Assembly (NCBI GenBank): GCA_944472135.2 | Contig: OX235264.1 | Coordinates: forward strand, 90,902,319-90,966,318 | Reading direction: 5' to 3' | DNA from: Trichobilharzia regenti | Lineage: Eukaryota > Platyhelminthes > Trematoda > Strigeidida > Schistosomatidae | Length of the DNA: 64,000 nucleotides | Notes under the pieces: generated by a model | Database searches by the model: none | What the model was told of the DNA's origin: nothing | The model's input: only the letters and a program-made list of their open reading frames with translations | Shown: in pieces, positions 32,606 through 43,929 of the stretch | Position numbering within the stretch: the stretch's first letter is position 1 | Layout of the letters: every line of letters begins with the position of its first letter | Translations under genes and position numbers: made by a program

Positions 32606-33976
32606 CTATAAACGTGTCAGTACACAGTGTTCCGGAGAATAATTCACATACTGGTCAATATACGGGATAGGCTCTGTACTATAATTGATACCATTAATAT
32701 TAGCATAGATAATTTCAGGGAAAATACTATAATTATTTGAATAAAGTGATATTTTGTCATCATCGTTAACTAGTGTAGCAGGCTTCCATTCCAGTTGGTA
32801 ATGTTGATGTGGTTGCAGTTGTGATTGTAGCTTTGTTTGTTGTTGCTGTTGCTGCTGCCGCTGTTGTTGTTGTTTTAGTTGCCGATGGTCGTCATGGTTA
32901 CATTGGTGATGATGACGGTGTTGATTTTCAAAATATTCTAATCGTTTTCTATACTTTACACGTTGTCTTCTCCGCCAACCAATCACTCGACAGGTTACTA
33001 TCTCCCAAACAGTATCACGAAATGTTGGCATGAAAGCCAGATACAAGAAAAAATCAAATGCATGATTGAATGAATCCACAGAACTAAATAACTTTGAATA
33101 CTGGACAACTTTTTTAGCATAAGCTGGATATAATACATCATATTTATAAAAGTGTACCTCTTGTCTGAGTATAATTGTTACAACCAGTGGGATAGATACA
33201 CAAGTGAATAGGATACTAATAGCCAAGTGAGCTACCACTTTACCCATTTCATTCTTGGATTCTTCATCTTTAGCACCAATCAGCTTAGATCGATAGACAA
33301 TAGTACTCAATTTGTATAAAATAAGAATATTTGTAATGAATATGAATATAGCGGGGAGAATAGCTACACCAACAATGTATAAGTAGAGAACGTATTTAAC
33401 CCCACCAGCTAACGGATTAATATACTGGCATTCACGATAACTATTTATCGGTGTAATTTTTAAATCTGCAAATATTAAATGAGGAATATTCAACATTAAA
33501 GATATCAGTGTAACCAAGAAAATAATTACATGGCTTAATTTTATGTGAGAACTTTGTTCAAAATACTTTGGATTATAAATGGAACAAACACGATCCACAC
33601 TGAATAACATCAGAATGGAGGCAGCAATTAGTGCTGAGGCATCAGTTAAATATGTTTGTACTTTACATATAAACGATGATTGAATATCAACTTGTATTGA
33701 CAGTTTACATAAGGTGGCGTATTTTAATCCACGACCTAAAAAATCATCTATTAGGGTATTCACGATTAATTGCATATTATGTGCTATAGCCATCCATATA
33801 GCATAGAGATTAAAACGACATTTACTACGACGTTCAAGGATAGTGAAGACTACAGCAACTAGAAAATTTGTTGGTATACCGATAATCACGAGAATTGGTG
33901 AGATATACGCTCGAAAACCGTAGACGAGAATTTCTTCTTTGGTTAAGTCTGTTAAACATCCTTTAGTAGATGACAT
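32606..33976 (-). CDS. Rhodopsin-family G protein-coupled receptor, intronless, 456 aa
   Basis: Seven hydrophobic segments lie at about residues 23-46, 57-77, 106-128, 148-171, 193-222, 247-270 and 296-317. Family marks: GIPTN with N37 in TM1; C104 before TM3 and C183 in the second outer loop, able to form the usual disulphide; DRV (128-130) for DRY; P208 in TM5; P263 in TM6; then FRD and C329 in an eighth helix. The TM7 NPxxY box is replaced by DFFLY (308-312) and TM2 lacks the usual aspartate. The C-terminal tail is rich in His (353-363) and Gln (368-380). The first ATG is the only one before TM1. No frameshift or stop interrupts it, so it is very likely a real membrane receptor. It looks like a flatworm-divergent peptide-type or orphan receptor; the ligand is unknown. 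Confidence 0.92.
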   Translation of the reverse strand: MSSTKGCLTDLTKEEILVYGFRAYISPILVIIGIPTNFLVAVVFTILERRSKCRFNLYAIWMAIAHNMQLIVNTLIDDFLGRGLKYATLCKLSIQVDIQSSFICKVQTYLTDASALIAASILMLFSVDRVCSIYNPKYFEQSSHIKLSHVIIFLVTLISLMLNIPHLIFADLKITPINSYRECQYINPLAGGVKYVLYLYIVGVAILPAIFIFITNILILYKLSTIVYRSKLIGAKDEESKNEMGKVVAHLAISILFTCVSIPLVVTIILRQEVHFYKYDVLYPAYAKKVVQYSKLFSSVDSFNHAFDFFLYLAFMPTFRDTVWEIVTCRVIGWRRRQRVKYRKRLEYFENQHRHHHQCNHDDHRQLKQQQQRQQQQQQQTKLQSQLQPHQHYQLEWKPATLVNDDDKISLYSNNYSIFPEIIYANINGINYSTEPIPYIDQYVNYSPEHCVLTRL

Positions 33977-34384
33977 AATTGTGTAGATGAATTCATGAAA
34001 TAGAATAAAAAGATAAATATTTGTTTTTTGTTTATTCGAATTAAAAGTGGCAATAATAATTATTATTATTTATTACTGTTCATCATATCAGTAGGCGGGA
34101 CATTTAAAAAGCTTTCCATATCTATATATATACATATATGCTGATAGTGTGATTCGACCATAGCTGAATAAACGCAAAAGGCTTTCTGATTGGTCACCCT
34201 GGACGTATATATATATATTTGAAATAGCAACATACGCTAACAAATGGCATTGTGTTCAATAAGTTATTTACGAAGAATACAGTTTCACAATTCATATGTG
34301 AAATATTCAATAAGATTTTGAATGTGTTGTGTTCAGTGAGTTGGTTGATTTAATTGTGAAGCTTTCGTTGTCTTCCCTCCACCC
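33977..34384. promoter_or_regulatory. Upstream region of the receptor gene
   Basis: AT-rich, with TA runs at about 34,122-34,136 and 34,206-34,217 that could act as TATA-like sites for the minus-strand gene. Without transcript data no start can be assigned. Confidence 0.25.
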
Positions 34385-34865
34385 CCCCACCGCTTCTAGA
34401 CAATATTTTCAACGAAGTTTTTAGTAGAAAGTGTACCAACAGTTTTGCTGTCAGGAACACCAACATATAATCTATCTAAAGAATGCTTCAGGAAATTATA
34501 ATGCCTTATAGAATCGTGAGATCATTGTATCAGTTCGTCAATAAGATTTTTAGAGAAAATCAAAAAAATATTCAAGTGGATGACAATGAAAGACTGGTGT
34601 CTTTTGTTGTCAAGGCATTATATACTTCTAATAGTACAAAAGTAGGGAAAGAAACTATTAAACATCTATTCTAAAGAGATGAGAACACAAAAACACAATG
34701 TTTAACAACATAATTTCAGTTTGATAATCAAATATACGGACAGATAAAAGGAAAACCAATGGTATCGTCGCTCATTTCATGATTAATAGCTGGAGCCGGT
34801 ATGCAAAGATTAGCAATAAAAGTACTACCTATTATTAAACCGAAACTCTGAGTACTGAACATTGA
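34385..34865 (+). mobile_element. PLE RT fragment of a second PLE type
   Basis: Translation gives LSGTPTYNLSKECFRKL-like sequence (34,450-), then ERLVSFVVKALYTSNSTKVG (RT motif A, with the catalytic Asp replaced by Val in FVVKALY), then a segment like FQFDNQIYGQIKGKPMVSSL (motif B, GTPMGSP in active copies), then QRLAIKVLPIIKPKL. The wording differs from the other PLEs in the window, so this is another lineage. Dead copy. Confidence 0.7.
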
Positions 34866-34869
34866 ACGC

Positions 34870-35235
34870 TATTATTTTTCTCTCCAGTATTTTGTCTTCA
34901 GCTAGTTTTATCTACGCGCACTGTTCAGTTTGTTGTTTTTTATCCTTGAAGCTTTAAGATTTCTCCAATGATTAGTTTAATTCGCCACCCACCTGTCCTC
35001 CTTTCTCCCTTCTCTAGGTGCAGGAAAGTTAACTTAGTAAAGCTGAAAGCCAGGGAGTGCATGACAGCGTTCTTTTGTCCGTGTTTTTACTTCTCCCATA
35101 GCCTCACTATAGATAAAACCCAGAACATTCAAATAAAAAGAGGGGTTCTTTTTGATCTTTCATACAAGTCATTGTAGACTTGGTGAGTCATCAAAAGCTT
35201 TTCCCACAGGATACTCCAACAGTTACCTTTTCTGA
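34870..35235. other. No gene recognised
   Basis: A 69-codon plus-strand frame at 34,968-35,177 has no motif. Nothing else seen. Confidence 0.35.
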
Positions 35236-35239
35236 CTCC

Positions 35240-35585
35240 ATACTATAAATCAGATGGCCTGTCGGAAAGGGTTAACAACAAGAAACTCTGGGGACGAATC
35301 AACCGACCGAGGACAAATCTAAAATATGGATGGAAAATGGAAATGGATTGGGCGTAGACTTAAGAGATTGAAGCTTGACATCAAGCGACAGGTCGGCGCT
35401 CAAGTGGAACCTAAATGGGAGACGATAAACTTAATCTGATTTTATTGGTGACATTGATGAGATCGTGTGAGAAGGAGATGAGAAATTATGGATAGTCGGG
35501 TGCCCAGGTAAGGAATATCACAGAAAACAGCATAAAATGGAGGTAAGCTACTGAAGTCCTATGTTTCACTTAGATCACCAGGGAA
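35240..35585 (+). mobile_element. RTE 3' fragment, decayed
   Basis: acaagaaactctggggacg, ggaaatggattgggcgtag, gaagcttgacatcaagcgac and tgaagtcctatgtttcac follow the order of the RTE terminal region. Confidence 0.68.
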
Positions 35586-35589
35586 TACT

Positions 35590-35980
35590 CATTATACATC
35601 TTTAAATTTCACATTTTTATAAAACTCATAACTATTTTCACTGCAGATTTATTCTGCAATTCAAAACTGATTGGAGGAATGTTGAAAACCATTGCAAAGA
35701 GTGCTCAAGGGTTAGTTATTTTTGTCATACTACGAAAGTCAAAAGATTCCCTAACTAAAACTAAACAAACATTCAACGCACAGTGGCGAAAACATTCTTC
35801 TACATCTTGCATTGAAAAGAAGTTATACTGCCAGTAGAATAAGATACAAACTGAAAACTTCCCTGAAAAGAACAAATCCAAACATCAATGTTGTTTGTGA
35901 ATATTAAACAAACAGCTGTTTGTGACAATCAAAAGTAAACAGACTTCTAACAAATGACACCTCGAACCGCATCTACCAAT
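35590..35980. other. No gene recognised
   Basis: Short frames only, between two RTE fragments. Confidence 0.35.
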
Positions 35981-35984
35981 CTAC

Positions 35985-36970
35985 ATTATTATTATTTCCT
36001 TAAGTACCTAGAGGAACATAAGGCTTCAGCCACACACCTCCACTGCGTTCGCTTCTCTGCCAACATTTTCACCTGGCTCCAAGTCTGCCCACACGCTTTC
36101 ATCTCCTCTTCACATCAGCTCCTCCAAGTCACCCTCGCGCTGAAAACCACCTCGCCGCTTCCCTTTTGGGTTCCACTCGAGCAGTGGGCTGGCGTGTGAT
36201 GTCACTTGATGGTTTCCTCAGAGTATGGCCAATCCACCTCCATTTCTTCTTGCTTGTTTCTTGCACAATCGGTTCCTGGTTGGTATACTCCCATAGATCC
36301 CTGTTGCTGATCTTTTCTAGCTGGTCATCTGATCTTGAGTAGTGCTCAGCGAAGATAGCTGTTGATGAAGGTCTGTAGTTTGTTTGAGTTGCCCTTTATG
36401 ATGCGCCAAGTCTCTGATCCATATAGTAGTACTGACTTCACATTGGAGTTGAAAATCCGGATCTTATTTTTGATGGTGAGTGCTGTTGACCTCCACACAG
36501 ACTTGAGAGTAATGAAAGCTTGTCTTGCCTTCCGGAACCTTAATTTGATATCTTCTTCAATCCTGCCTGTAGTTGAAACGATGCTCCCCAGATAGGCAAA
36601 GAAAGTTGTTTCTTTCAGATTTCTCCCATTTATGCTGATGTCTGTTGTTGTCGCTGCTGTTTTTCGCCAGGAATCTTCATCACCTCTGTTTTTTCCATGT
36701 TCACCTTAAGTCCTATCTCCTCTGGATGCTTCCTCCGCTAACGTATTGCTTTTCATTTGCATACCTTCCAGTTTGCGGGAAGTCAGATACATATCACCGG
36801 CGAAGTCCAGATCCTCAACATTTTTTGTGTGGGTCTATTCAATGTCTATTTCCTCGCTTCTCACCGTCTCTCGCATTATCCAGTCTATCGCAATCAGGCA
36901 AATCATTGAGGGTAGTAGGCAGTCAGCTATGTCTTACTTCTGTCTTCACCTAGAACGATTTCGTGATTTT
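35985..36970 (-). mobile_element. RTE fragment, post-RT region to 3' end
   Basis: It starts with the reversed 3' terminus (tacctagaggaacataaggc) and runs through the reversed terminal region to the reversed motif region (catcaccggcgaagtccaga corresponds to the area after FADD). It is close to RTE-B over its whole length but with several shifts. The glutamine-coding stretch (36,641-36,662) is short here. Confidence 0.85.
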
Positions 36971-36974
36971 CCCT

Positions 36975-37405
36975 TAGGAGATTACTCGGCATGCATACTC
37001 TACATGAAGAAGCCAAAGTAAATACATCGGCAGAACATGTAGAAGTTTCATCTCCCGTAATTCTACGCACATATCCAGTAAGCTGAAACTAAAGGGTTCA
37101 CACGCCATCTGTTGGGCGTGGATAATCTGAAGGCATTCAAAATAACTTACAATCCTAAACGACAAGTCCTTGTGATCGCATAAAAGTATGTTCAAATCTT
37201 TCATGTAGTGTATTTTTTTTTGTTTTATTCAGAATGTAGTCAGCTGAAACAAACCGACAAAATAATCAAAGGCTCAAACTATTCTTGAAAACTGTTGCCG
37301 TTTTTCTAAGATTTCTAATGTCTTTTTACCACAAAATGAATCTTCAGAAATGGTAAGTTCCTTGCCATTCACTGCGAGATTCCTTTGACATTGTCAACTC
37401 CATTG
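36975..37405. other. No gene recognised
   Basis: AT-rich sequence between RTE and PLE fragments; a 76-codon minus-strand frame has no motif. Confidence 0.35.
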
Positions 37406-37409
37406 TTAA

Positions 37410-39010
37410 CACCAATTTTTCTAATTAAACCATGTTTTCAGTAGTTGTGATATCACTGTTTACGACTGTTTCACTCACTAAAATAACATGCTGATTATGC
37501 TGACATATTCATAAACACTGCTATATCCACAGACTGTTTGAAGGAACTCCTTTTGAGATGCATTCTGAATCTCCGATTCTCTTTTTATAATGGCATATAT
37601 TGACAAAAGTATGGTGAAGCTTTCAGCTCACCACTTGGTTCGATGCTTGCAGATTTTGTCACGTCAAAACTCGAAAACAAATCTTTAAAGGAAATGACTG
37701 ATACCTACGAGTTTTACTCGAGATATGTGTACGATTCTTTCATTACCTGCAGTAATGAGTTCTGAGGGTACATAAACAATAGCTGTCACTCTGCAGTCCA
37801 CTTCAAATTAGAGAAGGAGTCCGACGCAAACATATCTTTTCTGGAGGTTCAATTCCCATGGCGCGAAGAAGACGGTATACTAAAAAGATCCATCCACAGA
37901 AAACCGATATAGAACGGACAACTCACTAACTTTCATAATTGGGGTCTTTATATACAAAACGAAAACTGATCCGTTCACTCAGGCACAAAATCCACAGCAT
38001 TTTTTAGCTATGATAGTATGGAATAGGAGATTAACACTCTAAAAACGACCCTCCCTGAAAGTGCCTACCCAGAACATTCATCATCCGTGAAGCCTACACT
38101 AATAAGACAATCACACTTCATGCTCCTAAAATACTACTCTACTTGAATCTACAATTCAATGGGAATACAGGCAGAAATACTGAGAAACCACCTGTTCCGC
38201 TTATTGAGGAAAATCTTCTTAGCGGTTGAACTTCGATTTACTTTCTCTACAAAACCACTGATTCGCTTAAACAGAAAGGCTCATACATGCGTATTTGTCA
38301 GCTCGGCTGCCCGCGCACAGCTAGGTATGTCTGTAGTACCCAGTGTTTGCTATCGAAGCGCATCATCGAACATTCACCCTCGCGGTTTTATAAACGAGAA
38401 AAAAGATTCCCCAACAGCAGTCCTATGCTAGAATACCTGATCGAATCTGGACACCAAGATAACCCACAAATTAACTTTGGCATCTTGCTAAAAGTGTTCG
38501 AATCAAACCTCACATGTTTACTCCTTAACTTTTCATAAAGAAGAATTTTTTGAGTCACTAAATGTCCGATGAATCTTACCTGTCTTAAGGGAGAATTCGT
38601 AATTTTTGTTTCAATTTTTGCTTTTGTTTCCTAATTACATTATTGATATAAATGTAGAACTTGAGCACTGTGGCAAAATTTAATTCGAAATTAGAAAAGT
38701 TTATTTCAAATATCATACAGTGATTCAGTATTAACAGCTGGGTGTCGTTTCGAGCATTAATTGTTGCTCATAATCATATCAATTCGAGTCATCCAGTTGT
38801 TAATACTGCATCGTTGTATGATGTTAAAAATAAACTTAACTAATTTGGAATTAAATGCATCGTCTTCTCCACTCACCCCCTACAAAATTTCTACCCCTTA
38901 TCACCACTGTACTTAACTTGCCTCTCCTTCAATTTTAAGTTGAGTTCTACTCATTCCCGTCAGTTAAACTACGTCACTCTATTCACTTATTTTATTTTAA
39001 TTCCTGTCCG
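37410..39010 (+). mobile_element. PLE copy, RT end to GIY-YIG and 3' UTR
   Basis: Translation gives LRCILNLRFSFYNGIY, then SSPLGSMLADFVTSKLENKS (motif B), YEFYSRYVYDSFITC (the YVDD box changed to YVYD), HFKLEKESDANISFLEVQF and RSIHRKPI. A GIY-YIG part follows at 38,287-38,538 (YVCSTQCLLSKRIIEHSPSR, RFYKREKRFPNSSP). The catalytic change and stops make it dead. Wording and 3' UTR match the minus-strand copy at 15,690-17,290. Confidence 0.85.
38688..38846. repeat. Palindromic hairpin, ~58-bp arms
   Basis: The left arm (38,688-38,744) contains aagtttatttcaaatatcat and cagtattaacagctgg. The right arm (38,789-38,846) contains ccagttgttaatactg and aaaataaacttaac in inverted order. The loop (about 44 nt) holds cgtttcgagc and ataatcatatcaatt, a motif also present in both arms of the fold-back element at 30.1 kb. 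Confidence 0.72.
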
Positions 39011-39108
39011 ATTAACACTTTTTATGTTATGTAAATTGTTGTCTGAAATTTAAAATTCTAATGATACATCTTTGAAAATATTCCTTTTTTGCTAAGACAG
39101 CTTACTAC

Positions 39109-39112
<4 letters not shown>

Positions 39113-39141
<29 letters not shown>
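39113..39141. repeat. (TA)n microsatellite
   Basis: About 14 uninterrupted TA units. Confidence 0.95.
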
Positions 39142-39146
<5 letters not shown>

Positions 39147-39149
39147 TTG

Positions 39150-39970
39150 TACAGCTTGATAGTAATATCGCTGAACTCCTTTTATTTAACAACGTCAGTC
39201 ACTAGCAGTCATTCCTTAAAATTACACACAACTTATCCTACTTCTTTATGGTATCCATTCACCTTCGTATCCTAAATGTCGAAAAATACGTTTAAAGACC
39301 CAGCATTGCGTTTTCTCCTCTAACTGAACAACATATAGCCTGATCATAGTTGACTTTTCACATTCTTAGAATCTTAATTTTGATTAAGACAGAATCCCTG
39401 ATACTATATCTTTTGATGGGATTCCTCAAACCTTCGGCTTACTAGCGCTAACTTATGATTTAAAGTCTTTATTGAAGATGTCATAAAGAATAAAGTATAA
39501 TTATATTTAAATAGTTTACACACAATGATAAGTTTTGTTATTGTGTAAAGTAATGAAATACAATTATACTTTATTCGATCTATTCCACAATGCTCCGACT
39601 TTTTTACTGACATTAACGTCGTAAAGATTTATAAAGAAAATTTATAGAAGAAACTGTTAAAAATTATTTTTTGTTCAAGTCATAGAGATGATTTGTGACT
39701 AGGGTAGGTTTTCAACTGTGTTATACAGTGTAAGTGCTGAGGTTTCGTGGTATTTATAGATACCATATTCAACGTCATGTCATTGATATTGAATCATTCA
39801 ACCTACAGAACGCAACATTATCAAAAGCAAACTCAAATGTTCGTAATGCTTGACGGAAGCATGTGACAAAAGTGAATCGTATACATGGCAATACCACTCT
39901 TCCTTAACAGATGGACATCAGTATGCCATGGAAGGTGACACATCTTCATAATATATTGTATTAATGTCCC
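39150..39970. other. No gene recognised
   Basis: AT-rich; no motif in the 69-codon minus-strand frame at 39,404-39,613. Confidence 0.35.
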
Positions 39971-39974
39971 TTCG

Positions 39975-40270
39975 GATTCTGAGGGTAACATAGGAATTCA
40001 ACAGCCCATCTTCATTCCATCCTGTTACCTGAGGGCTTGAAATCTGACACAAGACTTTGCATAAGCTTTGATCTCCTCGTCGTACGATCTCCTTCATGTC
40101 ATTTTAGGAAACTCTTCCAATCTACCGCTTCCCAGCTATGTTACACTCGAGTGTATGCTTAGTGTGATTTTAATCAATGGTTTTCTCAAGGTATGTACAA
40201 TCCGCCCCCATTTTCTTTCATCTATTTGTTAGCCCGTTGTTATTCATTTCGTTTCCAGAGTAACTTGCAT
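39975..40270 (-). mobile_element. RTE 3' fragment, decayed
   Basis: ggtaacataggaattcaaca, gatctccttcatgtcatttt, caatctaccgcttcccagc, actcgagtgtatgcttag and tggttttctcaaggtatg parallel the reversed RTE terminus. Confidence 0.62.
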
Positions 40271-40274
40271 CTTA

Positions 40275-40740
40275 ACCTAAAAGAGTAGTACTTCACTGGA
40301 CTTCTTTTCTCTTATATAAGTTTTAAAATGGTGAAACATCCGTAAAATCAAAGTTTCCGTCCTAAAATCTGTAAAATCACAAAGCGGTTTTCTTTAGGAA
40401 AAGCATACATCATTTATCTTACGACTGCCATGTCAAGAAGCAGCTTCATTCACTTGGGGTATAATATTGTCATCCATGATTGAAAACAGTTTTCGACAGT
40501 TCTCTAAATGACATCAATTCATGATCCAAATTGAAACTGACAATTCTACTCACAAAATAAATAGATCAGAATTTCCTTTTTTCTGTTATTAGAATGTCCA
40601 CAAACAGTAATTGATCAATCACTACTGATCTGGAGGTTGTGATTGTATGTTGTAGTAACTCAACGAGCTACGATGACGGAAACTAAAGTTCATACAATTT
40701 CTACTATTTTCGCAATGTTATCCTTCAAAATGTGCAGATA
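40275..40740. other. No gene recognised
   Basis: No motif or repeat assigned. Confidence 0.35.
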
Positions 40741-40908
40741 TCCTATGTTATCATCTTAATGACATATATGAATGGATCCCTATCCAGAAATGTGTTGCCA
40801 GCTCTTTTGGAAGACATTAAAGTTGTACGCATACCGAAGTCATCTACTGAAGCATATTTCAAGTTTTGACCCATTGATATAAGCTCTTATTTCCTAAAAA
40901 CTATATAA

Positions 40909-41403
40909 ATGTTACTCTTGCTTAGTCTTGAACTTTCACTGAAAGCCTTTAACGATCCCAAACAATTTGCCTGCAAACATAGTCGAAGTATTTTTGATGC
41001 AGTTGCACTTTTGCATCATAACACCGTCTCTAGTTTAGACAAAGGGGTTAAATTTGTTCGCTGCACCTTCCTAGGTTACACATCCACTTTTAACTCAGTA
41101 CTCAGAGATATTCAGTTAAATAAGCTTGCTGAAACTCAAACTAACTGTTGGGTTGTCAAATGCCCGCATTCTTATTTCTCAGGAAGAAAGCAGTACACTT
41201 TGTTTCAGGGAAAGTCGTCCCCTTCATTGCTCACTGAGGCTGGTGTCCCCCAAAGCGTTATTCCTTCATCTTTTGCTGCTCTCTTTCTTAATGATGAAAT
41301 GAACTCTGTTAAGTATGCGTATGATCTAACTATTTCAATGTCTGAGAACTTCCATTTAGACTGCACTAAGATGAACAGATTTCCGTCAGGAGTCAGCAAA
41401 TAG
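40909..41403 (+). pseudogene. CR1 reverse transcriptase core, open piece
   Basis: 164 codons cover RT motifs 2 to C of a CR1-type LINE. FACKHSRSIFDAVALLHHN precedes the motif A region (CTFLGYTSTFNSVLR, where the catalytic Asp expected in the F-D-Y-T-S-A-F-type box is changed to Gly in GYTS). GVPQSVIPSSFAALFLNDEM is motif B and KYAYDLTIS is motif C with D to Y. Two catalytic positions are lost, so the fragment is inactive despite its open frame. Confidence 0.75.
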
Positions 41404-41486
41404 TTTTCGTCTAATGACCTTAAACTAAATCCTTCTAAATGTCAGACTGTTGATTTCAGTCTCCAGTGTAAAAGAAAGCTAAATGA

Positions 41487-41621
41487 TTACAGAATTTTAT
41501 CATGAGTTGACATTGGTTAAAGAAGCATTGGAAAACCTGGGAGTACTGTACAGCTATTTCGTCCTTGTTTGGGACTCTTCAACAGTACGCACACACTGGG
41601 ATTCAAACCCAGAACCCAAGT
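41487..41621 (-). mobile_element. SINE-B, 5'-truncated insertion in CR1
   Basis: On the minus strand: box-B-like gggtttgaatcccag, then the ribozyme segment gcgtactgttgaagagtccc, caaacaaggacgaaatagct, gtacagtactcccagg, then the tail. It is flanked by taaatga (41,480-41,486 and 41,622-41,628), a likely 7-bp target duplication. Stem II is perfect (GTCC/GGAC), but the core reads TTGAAGA for CTGAAGA, which should block cleavage. Confidence 0.8.
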
Positions 41622-43159
41622 TAAATGAAACTGTTAATCCCAATGATCGCAGCGAAACTGATGACAGTGATATAAAAATCAAGTCTGAAGTTAAGTATCT
41701 TGGATTAATTCTTTCTTCTGACCTATCCTAGTCTTCGCATGTCTTAACGATTTCTAAAATAATATTTCGTCTGACGTCTTATACTAAGAGGTTAAGGCAC
41801 TCAGAGATAACTCAAACCCTCCCCTTACATTTTGTCAACTCGTGCATCTTACCTATTCTTTTTTACTATTCACCCTATTCTTTTCTTCTTGGATTGCTTA
41901 AGAAAGACTATATCATACTTCGTAGAACTCTGAAGACTGTCAGTAGGACGAGTAGTATCCTATTGCGCTGTCATTGATAAGCACTTGATTTCATGCAGCA
42001 AATTCAGTGAAGGAATTTTGTCAGACTGTGAGCATCCACTTTACCTGCAGCTTCAACCTTACATCTCCTCAGTTAGAACAAAATGTTATTTCATTAAAAG
42101 ACTTTATGCACGTGCGTCTACGTATAAAACTCCACGATATCATATTTAGCACGTATTTTATATGATGGATAAATATACATATATAACTTGGACTAATTCT
42201 TTCTTTCTATCTATCTTAGTCTTCCAACTGATCTCTTCCCATGTTTTCGGGATTCATAAAAATATTCCATCTCAACTTTTACTTTAGGAAGTTAAGGCAC
42301 TCCGGAGTAACACAATCCCTTCTCTTAAAGTTTGTCAACTCATGCATCTTAACTATTCATATTTATTGTTCACCTTTATTCTTTCTTGAGCCTCTTAATT
42401 AAGACTGTCATACTATGTGGAACTTCGAGAACTGTCAGTAGGGCGAATGGTATCCAATCGGGCCATATCGTTGACGTCTTCATTGATAGGCATTTGATTT
42501 CATGCAACAAATTTTCTAAAAGGATTTCATCAGACAGTAAGCATCCACTTTACCCACAGCTATCACCTTCTGTCTCCTCAGGTGAAACAAAAAGTTATTT
42601 CAAAAGACTTTATAGGCACATCTTAGTATAAAAATTTCACTAAACCGTATTCGAAATGTATTTTATGTGATGAAGGTAGTATCACGCATGAACTAACTAA
42701 CCTTCTTTTCACTAGTATTTAAACCATTCTCTCCATCCTAATACCAACAAGTTTTACTATTATTATTCCTACTAGATTTATATTCCTCTGATTTCGTTGT
42801 CATAATTTCAAACACCATTTAGGCTTCGTAATAATTGTCATATTTTTGTTTTTCTCTTCCCCATACTATTTCAAAAGAGCAATCGATTCAGTACCGTATA
42901 ACATTCAAAGATTTCCATCCTATATTGACGACACTGTTTGAAACAAACCCACTATTATTACTGTAGTTATTATTCTTATTTTATACTTCGCGCATTTTTG
43001 ACATCATTCCTAATATAAGTGTGGATGAATTCCCTTGGTTAATTTTACTTATTTTTTCTAAATTAGATGCAATATTGTCGTGAAAAATCCCGAAAATTCC
43101 ACACTGTTTTTTAAGTACTGTTTTTGAAATAAAGCAGATTATTACTGTTTTTACCATTG

Positions 43160-43925
43160 GAAAAGATCTTTTGGATAGCGGTTAGGCTAAAACCAATTGC
43201 CTTCATAGTTGAAATCGTTTACACTGTTTCAAGTCTGTAGGAGAGATCGTACTACTAGCGAATAAGGATGCAGTAGCAATAAGACGTTCCCCTCAAAAGA
43301 CTAGAAGGTCAACCTCGATAACTGCACATCCCGACTTACGTTGCGGAGGTCCATAGCAGTGAGTAAGCCCATCAAACGGACGTAATCCCGAAAATAACTT
43401 CAAACAGGCCTTGGCGTGTATGCCTCACCTCAAACAGTTTTCCCTAAAACTCTGAAATCCCGCAACACAAACGTTCTTTCCACTTCAATTACCCCTATTT
43501 TTCTATATTGTATGACCAGTTTGGAAGTAATAGCCTCTCATACACTTTCATCATCACACAAAGTACTTTCACTCACCCAAACGTCTTCCAGATTACAGGA
43601 AATTCATGGTACTTCTTAGAATTCTATGGTAATCAATATGAACTTCTAGTAAAGAGGTGCTAATCAGAACTGATTACATTTACACCAACGCAAAATCGTA
43701 TTGAAATATATTTCGTTTTGCTGCGTTAATACGACAAAAAGACATTTAAGCAAAATTTGAAAACTCAGTGATCCCAGATAGTTAGATGATGGGTGCGCTA
43801 ACGTAGTTCATAGAATATAGTGAATACGCCGCAGCTAATTTGATGAGGAAATCATATAGTAAAAGGGGAAATTCAGGTACAGCGATGTCAGCATCGACAA
43901 AAGTAAATAGAACCTTCGGTTGTAC
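43160..43925. other. No gene recognised
   Basis: Short frames without motifs between CR1 and the next PLE. Confidence 0.35.
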
Positions 43926-43929
43926 GAAT

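Larger units (their letters stand above)
40745..43155 (+). mobile_element. CR1-clade LINE (SR1-type), RT domain to 3' end
   Basis: Translation gives LPALLEDIKVVRIPKSS, ISSYFLKTI, NDPKQFACKHSRSIFDAVAL, FLGYTSTFNSVLRD (motif A region), LLTEAGVPQSVIPSSF (GVPQG region) and VKYAYDLTISM (YADD changed to YAYD). After an inserted SINE-B it continues with KSEVKYLGLILSSDLS. The post-RT coding region appears twice in tandem (41,730-42,160 and 42,210-42,690). The 3' UTR ends with tgaaataaagcagattatta, like 53,216-53,235. Frames are interrupted; dead copy. Confidence 0.85.

Noticed and set aside
32809..33033. 74-codon plus-strand frame rich in Val/Ala
   Set aside because: It is the reverse of the Gln/His repeat and C-terminal tail of the receptor gene.
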